Shown: in pieces, positions 20,963-25,179 of the stretch | Layout of the letters: the number at the start of each line of letters is the position of its first letter | Position numbering within the stretch: position 1 is the stretch's first letter | Source of the DNA: DASZTV01 sp035548055 | Lineage (GTDB): Bacteria > Actinomycetota > Actinomycetes > JAFAQI01 | DNA: 25,179 nucleotides | NCBI GenBank assembly: GCA_035548055.1 | Contig: DASZTL010000068.1 | Coordinates: forward strand, 1 to 25,179 | Direction of reading: 5' to 3' | Position numbers and translations under genes: made by a program | The notes under the pieces: model-generated | What the model was told of the DNA's origin: nothing | The model's database searches: none | What the model saw: only the letters and a program-made list of their open reading frames with translations

Positions 20963-22114
20963 CTACCGGGCGAGGATCCAGACCACCGTGATTCCGGCGA
21001 GCAACGCGGCGAGTCCGCCGGCCGCGATCATCGAGTGGCCGGCTCCGATCGCGGCGACGAGGGGCGCGCCGGCGACGGTCCCGACGCCGACGCCGGTCTG
21101 GATCACCGCCGCCGTCGATGCGAAGGCGCGGCCGCGCTGCGCGGTGTCGACGCGGCTGGCAACGAGGGCGGACTGGCCTACGTTCGCTATCCCGTTGCCG
21201 ATGCCACCGACCACAGCGGCACCGAGCGCGAAACACAGTGACGGAGCCAGTCCGATACCGGCGATTCCGACGCCCGACAAGCCGTTGCCGACGGCGAGGG
21301 CCACAGGAAGCTTCGAAGGGTCGAGACGACGGGGGAGCTGCGAGCCGGCGATCCCACCCACGCCCCACAACGCGAGGTAGGCACCGTACCCGGTCGACGT
21401 CGTCGCGAGCTGGTCGATGAACCGAAACGGGGCGGCAACGTTGTCGACCACGGCGCATGCCACTGCGATCGCAGTCGTGATGATGCTCAGGAACAGCACG
21501 GTGTCGCGGCGAATGATCCGCATGCCCCCGTGCGATGCCTCCGCCGCACCGGCGGGCGGGTCGAGCTGACGTGTGGCGCTCAGCGCAGCGCACGCGGCGG
21601 CTGTGAGGAGGAAGGTCCCGGCGTCGACGAGCAACGTGGTCGTCACTCCGGTCGCGGACATCAGCAGGCCACCCGCGGCGGGGCCGACGATCCAACCGAT
21701 CCCGACGCCGGTAGCGACCCACGCGTAGCCCTTGGTCGCGCCCGCCTCGCCGGCGAGGGCGGGAACCATCGCGCTGCTCGCCGGTCGCACGAGTGTCGCG
21801 ACGGCGTTCAGTCCGAAGAACAACGCCACGATCAACCAAGGCGCGCGGGCGAAGGCGAGCGGCACGGCGACGATGGCCTGGCCGGCGAGGCCGATGACAA
21901 GCAGCCGGCGGTTGTCGACGCGGTCGACCAGCCTCCCGCTGAAGGAGGCGAACAGCACGAACGGCAACAGCTCGGCGCCGAGTGCAGCTGACACCCATCC
22001 GACACCGTGCGACCGAAGCTCGAGGAGCAGGGCGATCATCGCCGCTGCGTCGCCGGCCACGGAGACGAGTGAGCCGGCGGCAAGGAGACCTAAGTCTCTT
22101 CGCTCCCGCCGCAC
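20963..22114 (-). CDS. MFS transporter
   Basis: 383 residues, about eleven or twelve membrane helices. The cytoplasmic loop between helices 2 and 3 reads GRLVDRVDNRRLL, the MFS motif A pattern (G-x-L-x-D-R-x-x-R-R). A second-half counterpart is around LPRRLDPSKL. TM4-5 has GVGIGWIVGPAAGGLL, an antiporter-type Gly-rich motif C. It looks like the drug/siderophore exporter branch (EntS-like). The GTG start is 2 bases after the stop of the SDR gene, so it is the last gene of the four-gene minus operon. The substrate is unknown. It ends 20 bases from the convergent membrane-protein gene. Confidence 0.88.
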   Translation of the reverse strand: MRRERRDLGLLAAGSLVSVAGDAAAMIALLLELRSHGVGWVSAALGAELLPFVLFASFSGRLVDRVDNRRLLVIGLAGQAIVAVPLAFARAPWLIVALFFGLNAVATLVRPASSAMVPALAGEAGATKGYAWVATGVGIGWIVGPAAGGLLMSATGVTTTLLVDAGTFLLTAAACAALSATRQLDPPAGAAEASHGGMRIIRRDTVLFLSIITTAIAVACAVVDNVAAPFRFIDQLATTSTGYGAYLALWGVGGIAGSQLPRRLDPSKLPVALAVGNGLSGVGIAGIGLAPSLCFALGAAVVGGIGNGIANVGQSALVASRVDTAQRGRAFASTAAVIQTGVGVGTVAGAPLVAAIGAGHSMIAAGGLAALLAGITVVWILAR

Positions 22115-22116
22115 TC

Positions 22117-23055
22117 CTAGGACTTAAGCAGATCCGGTCGCATCGCCTCGACCATACGTCGCATGCCGTCGCGCCAGTGCACGGTCGTGTGACCCACGAG
22201 CTCGTGCATCCGGTCGAGGTTGACCCGGCCGCTGGCGAGTGAGTGCTCAGAGACCGCGAGCCTCGGCGTCAGGCCGGTGAGCTCGCCGAGGTACGCCGTC
22301 CAGTCCTCGACGCTGACCTGCTCGTCGCCGGCCCAGTTGACGGTCGTCGGCGGGACGCCGGCGATCTCGAACAGCTTCGGCACCGTCGCGACGATGTCGT
22401 CGGAGTGGATCGGCTGGAACACGTTGGGACGCACCTCGTGCACCGCGACCTCTTGGCCAGCCTCCATCTGGGCGAGGTGGAACATCGGCCAGCCGCCGCC
22501 GTCGCCGTACGGCACGTTGAGTCGGGCAATCGTGGTGGGGAGGTCGTAGCGCTTCGCGCCATGGCGGGCGGCTGCTTCGGCCGCGATCTTGCAGATCGAG
22601 TAGGTCTCCAGGTAGTAGGCGCGGTGGTTGTCGCCGAGCGGTGAGTCCTCGTGCGCCTCGTCGTGCGGGTGAGGCTCATAGACGGCCGACGTCGAGCAGT
22701 GCAAGAACGCCTTCGCGTCCGCGAACCTCTCCATCAGCAGGGACAGCCCGCCGACGTTGCCGTCGAGGTCCACTGACCACTTCCCGCTCTTCATCACCGC
22801 GAAGTGCGCGACGAAGTCGACCTGATCCGGGAGCGCGCTGAGGTCGCCTTTGACCAGGTCGAGGTAGACGGGCCTTACCCCCGCCGACTCGAACGGCTCG
22901 CGAGACGCCGGGTCCTTCCACCGCGCCGCGCCGTACACCTCGTTCTCCTTGGCGAGGGCGAAGGCGACCGGCTTCGCGACCTCGCTCGTCACGCCGGTGA
23001 CGAGAACCTTCGCGCCGCTGATGGTGGTCGTCGCGGTTCCCGCGACAGTAGTCAC
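22117..23055 (-). CDS. NAD-dependent epimerase/dehydratase-type extended SDR
   Basis: 312 residues. The N-terminal Rossmann segment KVLVTGVTSEVAKPVAFAL has TGVTSEVA where TGxxGxxG is usual, so the glycine motif is degenerate. Catalytic residues are visible: Ser in CSTSAVYEP (about 121-123) and Y152-x3-K156 (TYSICK). ARLNVPYGDGGGWPMFHLA and FQPIHSDDIV are typical of extended SDR enzymes acting on sugars or sterol-like carbonyls. The GTG start overlaps the previous stop (GTGA). The substrate is unknown; possible roles include reducing or isomerising the compound handled by the neighbouring phosphotransferase and DUF7064-like protein. Confidence 0.85.
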   Translation of the reverse strand: MTTVAGTATTTISGAKVLVTGVTSEVAKPVAFALAKENEVYGAARWKDPASREPFESAGVRPVYLDLVKGDLSALPDQVDFVAHFAVMKSGKWSVDLDGNVGGLSLLMERFADAKAFLHCSTSAVYEPHPHDEAHEDSPLGDNHRAYYLETYSICKIAAEAAARHGAKRYDLPTTIARLNVPYGDGGGWPMFHLAQMEAGQEVAVHEVRPNVFQPIHSDDIVATVPKLFEIAGVPPTTVNWAGDEQVSVEDWTAYLGELTGLTPRLAVSEHSLASGRVNLDRMHELVGHTTVHWRDGMRRMVEAMRPDLLKS

Positions 23056-24158
23056 GGTGCCACCGACATGAAGTCAGTGAAGCCGCTAGGCGCGTGGCGG
23101 CCCATCGTTCCGTGCTCGAAAAGACCCCAGCCAACGTCGCCGTTGAGCGTGGCGCGGCCGACGTGGTCGACCACGCCCCACTGGGTGCGTCCGGCCACCG
23201 CCGGATCGGTGAAGTCGTACGTCGTGCCCTCGAGCCAGTTCGGGCCTCGCCACGATCCGTGCGCCCAGTCCGGATCACCGCCGTACCCGCAGCCGACGTG
23301 CAGCGGCACATGGCCGAGCGAGTCGACCTCCATGACGATCGGAGTGCCGTCGGGCTCGGTCATGGCGATCGTCGCGTGCTCAGGTACTCGGGTGCCGGAG
23401 CGGTAGGTGATCTTCACGCGTGGCCAGCCGAGCTGGTCGATGCGCCCGTCGGGGTGCACGCGAACGGCGTCGTTGAGCGTGCGGTGCCCGTTGCCGTCTT
23501 CCTGCGCGATGAGCACGATCGCGTAGTCGTCGAACTTGACCGGGACGTAGAGCCACCAGAACCCGAAGTCCTCGGCGCCGTCGACCGGCTTGCCGGCGGG
23601 CTCCGCCTCGCCGATCGGCCGGATGCCCCACGACCGGTCGCGCGAGCCGACCCACGTGTCCGGGGTGACCGCGATCGTCTCGCCGCTGACGCGGATCTCG
23701 CCCTCCCAGGTGCCGAGCTGCGCGAACCGCCAGGTGTCGAGGATGGGGCGGATCCCGGTGCGGAGCAGGTGGCGCTCCTCGTCGATCGCGGGGAACGCGC
23801 CCTGCCATCTCAGGTCGAACCCGATCCCGGCGGAGTCGGCGTCGCACACGACCCGGATCTGCTGAAGCGGCTCGAGCACTTCGACGCGGTAGGGGCCGAC
23901 CGCGAGGTTCATCCGCTCGTCGTCGAGCGCGTCGGACATCCGGACGACGTGTTGCAGGTCGCCCCGGCGTACGACGACATATGCGTCCTTCACGCCGAGC
24001 TGCGGGTAGATGCCCGCGCCGGTGATCAGGAAGATCTCGCCGCTGCGGTCGTGAGCATTGAAGTAGCAGCGGTCATAGAAGTTGCGGTCGCTGCTCGCGA
24101 CGTACCGCATGGACAGCGGCGTCTGGTGGAGCGGGTACTCGTCGAGCGCAACCGGCAT
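23052..24158 (-). CDS. Conserved DUF7064/7065-like protein
   Basis: 368 residues from ATG 24158, with AAGGGG about six bases before it; the frame goes on upstream only as a shadow of the phosphotransferase. It is beta-rich and has no signal peptide or membrane segment. Motifs: LHQTPLSMRYVASSDRNFYDRCYFNAHDRSG near the N-terminus, DTWVGSRDRSWGIRP in the middle (about 195-209), FGFWWLYVPVKFDDYAIVLI (226-245), and HVGCGYGGDPDWAHGSWRG. The layout resembles actinobacterial proteins with two lipocalin-like halves that are often found beside aminoglycoside-phosphotransferase-like genes (hydroxyneurosporene-synthase/AttH-like). No reaction is established. The assignment to DUF7064/7065 is from memory and moderate. 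Confidence 0.75.
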   Translation of the reverse strand: MPVALDEYPLHQTPLSMRYVASSDRNFYDRCYFNAHDRSGEIFLITGAGIYPQLGVKDAYVVVRRGDLQHVVRMSDALDDERMNLAVGPYRVEVLEPLQQIRVVCDADSAGIGFDLRWQGAFPAIDEERHLLRTGIRPILDTWRFAQLGTWEGEIRVSGETIAVTPDTWVGSRDRSWGIRPIGEAEPAGKPVDGAEDFGFWWLYVPVKFDDYAIVLIAQEDGNGHRTLNDAVRVHPDGRIDQLGWPRVKITYRSGTRVPEHATIAMTEPDGTPIVMEVDSLGHVPLHVGCGYGGDPDWAHGSWRGPNWLEGTTYDFTDPAVAGRTQWGVVDHVGRATLNGDVGWGLFEHGTMGRHAPSGFTDFMSVAP

Positions 24159-24168
24159 CAGTGGCCCC

Positions 24169-25179
24169 TTATTCAGCGATGTCGTCGAGCAGTGACTCGA
24201 GGTGGATGCGGTTGTGCATGATCTCGTCGCGGTCCTCGGGCCACTCGCGTTCACCGAAGTGCACCGCGCGTGCGCCGGTCCGAAGGAAGACGATGCCCCA
24301 CTGCACCGCGCCGTAGACCATGAACCAGCGAAGATCACGGCAGGCGTAGCCGGTGATCGACTCGTACTGCGTCGCGACGTCGACAGGCTGCAGGAAGTGC
24401 GGCATGCCGGGCAGCCCGAGCGCCCCGGTGATGTCCTGGAAGACGCGGTGCGCGTAGACGAGCCACGCCACGTCGAGCTCGCGCGGGCCGAGGCCGGCCA
24501 TCTCCCAGTCGAGCAAGGCGGCCGGCTCGAAGTCGTCGTAGAGGACGTTGCCGATGCGTGAGTCGCCCCACGAGAGGACGGTCTCGCTCTCGTGCGCCGG
24601 CCAGTTCGCATCCAGCCAGTCGAAGGCGCGCTCGACGAGCTTCGACGGCGCACCTTCGCGGGCGACCATGTCGTACCAGGCGCGGGTGTTCGCGACGTGG
24701 CGGCGCAGGTGGGTGTCGCCGGGACGGTCCTTCTCGAGGAACGGCAGTCGCTGGGCGGCGCCGGTGACGTCGTGGAGGGCGGCGATCGCCGCGACCGTCG
24801 ACTCCTGCAGCTTGCGCTGGTTGTCGGCGCCCGCGTCGTAGAGCCAGTTGTCGCCGAACGGGTACGGCATCACATCCGGCGGGACGAGCCCATCGACGCG
24901 GCTCATCACGAAGAACGGCGCGCCGAGCGCATCGTTGGACGGCTCGCACCACCACGGGCGGGGCACCGGCACCTTCGTGAGTGCGGCGACGGCGCGGATC
25001 ACGTCGAACTGGCCTTGCAGGTCGTACGTCGGGAACACCGGCACGTCGTGGGGGTCGGGCGCGATGCGGGCGACGAGCCGCTCGTCATGGGCGCCGTCGC
25101 CGTCGGTCCAGCGCGCCCGGAACAGCGTCGTGTCCGACGACATCCCGTTGGCCTCGCTGCCTTCGAGGTCGGAGACGGT
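24169..25179 (-). CDS. Aminoglycoside phosphotransferase-like kinase, N-terminus beyond window
   Basis: The frame is open to the window edge. A first in-frame ATG lies at 25143, but the residues before it (VSDLEGSEANG, then MSSDTTLF) form the start of the family's glycine-loop region, so the true start lies outside. Kinase-like motifs: catalytic loop SWGDSRIGNVL, with Asp and Asn, and LLDWEMAGLGP for the metal-binding Asp. The usual HGD is WGD. FFVMSRVDG is the hinge region. Homologues in actinobacteria are often called phosphotransferase family or FadE36-like N-terminal domains, and probably phosphorylate a hydroxyl of a lipid or sterol-like substrate. It is the first visible gene of the minus operon, 10 bases before the DUF7064-like gene. 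Confidence 0.85.
   Translation of the reverse strand, partial: TVSDLEGSEANGMSSDTTLFRARWTDGDGAHDERLVARIAPDPHDVPVFPTYDLQGQFDVIRAVAALTKVPVPRPWWCEPSNDALGAPFFVMSRVDGLVPPDVMPYPFGDNWLYDAGADNQRKLQESTVAAIAALHDVTGAAQRLPFLEKDRPGDTHLRRHVANTRAWYDMVAREGAPSKLVERAFDWLDANWPAHESETVLSWGDSRIGNVLYDDFEPAALLDWEMAGLGPRELDVAWLVYAHRVFQDITGALGLPGMPHFLQPVDVATQYESITGYACRDLRWFMVYGAVQWGIVFLRTGARAVHFGEREWPEDRDEIMHNRIHLESLLDDIAE

Noticed and set aside
20942..20971. GCCCG/CGGGC inverted repeat between convergent genes
   Set aside because: Only 5 bp with a 20-base loop, partly inside coding sequence; expected by chance at this base composition.
24159..24653. Extended frame of the DUF7064-like protein
   Set aside because: Shadow of the phosphotransferase gene; a ribosome site supports ATG 24158.
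1..25179. CRISPR arrays, tRNA/rRNA genes, insertion sequences, prophage genes
   Set aside because: No direct-repeat arrays, cloverleaf sequences, transposase or integrase motifs were seen on either strand.

Overview
The window is GC-rich DNA from an actinomycete-type bacterium. The signs are strong G/C third-position bias, many GTG starts, stop/start overlaps between neighbouring genes, several probable leaderless starts, glucosyl-3-phosphoglycerate synthase, and a steroid C/D-ring degradation block matching the Mycobacterium/Rhodococcus ipd genes. The genus cannot be fixed from sequence alone. About 30 genes are visible, one cut off at each end; no gap exceeds 300 bases, and no rRNA, tRNA, CRISPR or insertion sequence was seen.

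Layout: (1) 2-4191: the end of a beta-lactamase-fold serine hydrolase, a flavin split-barrel protein on the minus strand, then a D-aminoacylase-like amidohydrolase overlapping a TauD/TfdA-type dioxygenase. (2) 8744-4260, minus: a tight five-gene operon of acyl-CoA dehydrogenase (catalytic-type), racemase/CoA-transferase, two MaoC-fold half-hydratases and a second acyl-CoA dehydrogenase (non-catalytic type). A further non-catalytic-type dehydrogenase lies divergently at 8905. This resembles the cholesterol side-chain 'igr' genes but has no Ltp2 aldolase and no DUF35 domain. (3) 9984-11245: a small membrane protein, a 90-residue conserved protein and a VOC protein. (4) 11269-16227: a TetR regulator and an SDR (minus), divergent from echA20-ipdA-ipdB-ipdC (plus), the set that opens the last two steroid rings. 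(5) 16272-19497: a lipoprotein, folE with a DUF2231 membrane protein, and a SufR-like Fe-S regulator coupled to gpgS. (6) 19518-20942: a TetR regulator divergent from a membrane protein, with a 37-bp palindrome between them. (7) 25179-20963, minus: phosphotransferase-like protein, DUF7064/7065-like protein, extended SDR and MFS transporter.

The most interesting signal is a shared palindrome, TCTGACG-N3-CGTCAGA. It is perfect at 8765-8781, in front of the dehydrogenase/racemase/hydratase operon, and has one mismatched pair at 12786-12802, between the SDR-tetR operon and echA20-ipdABC. A degraded copy overlaps the first codons of the tetR gene at 11976. I infer one regulon in which this TetR protein controls both a CoA-thioester beta-oxidation operon and steroid C/D-ring opening, with an operator unlike the KstR2 site used for the same genes in mycobacteria.
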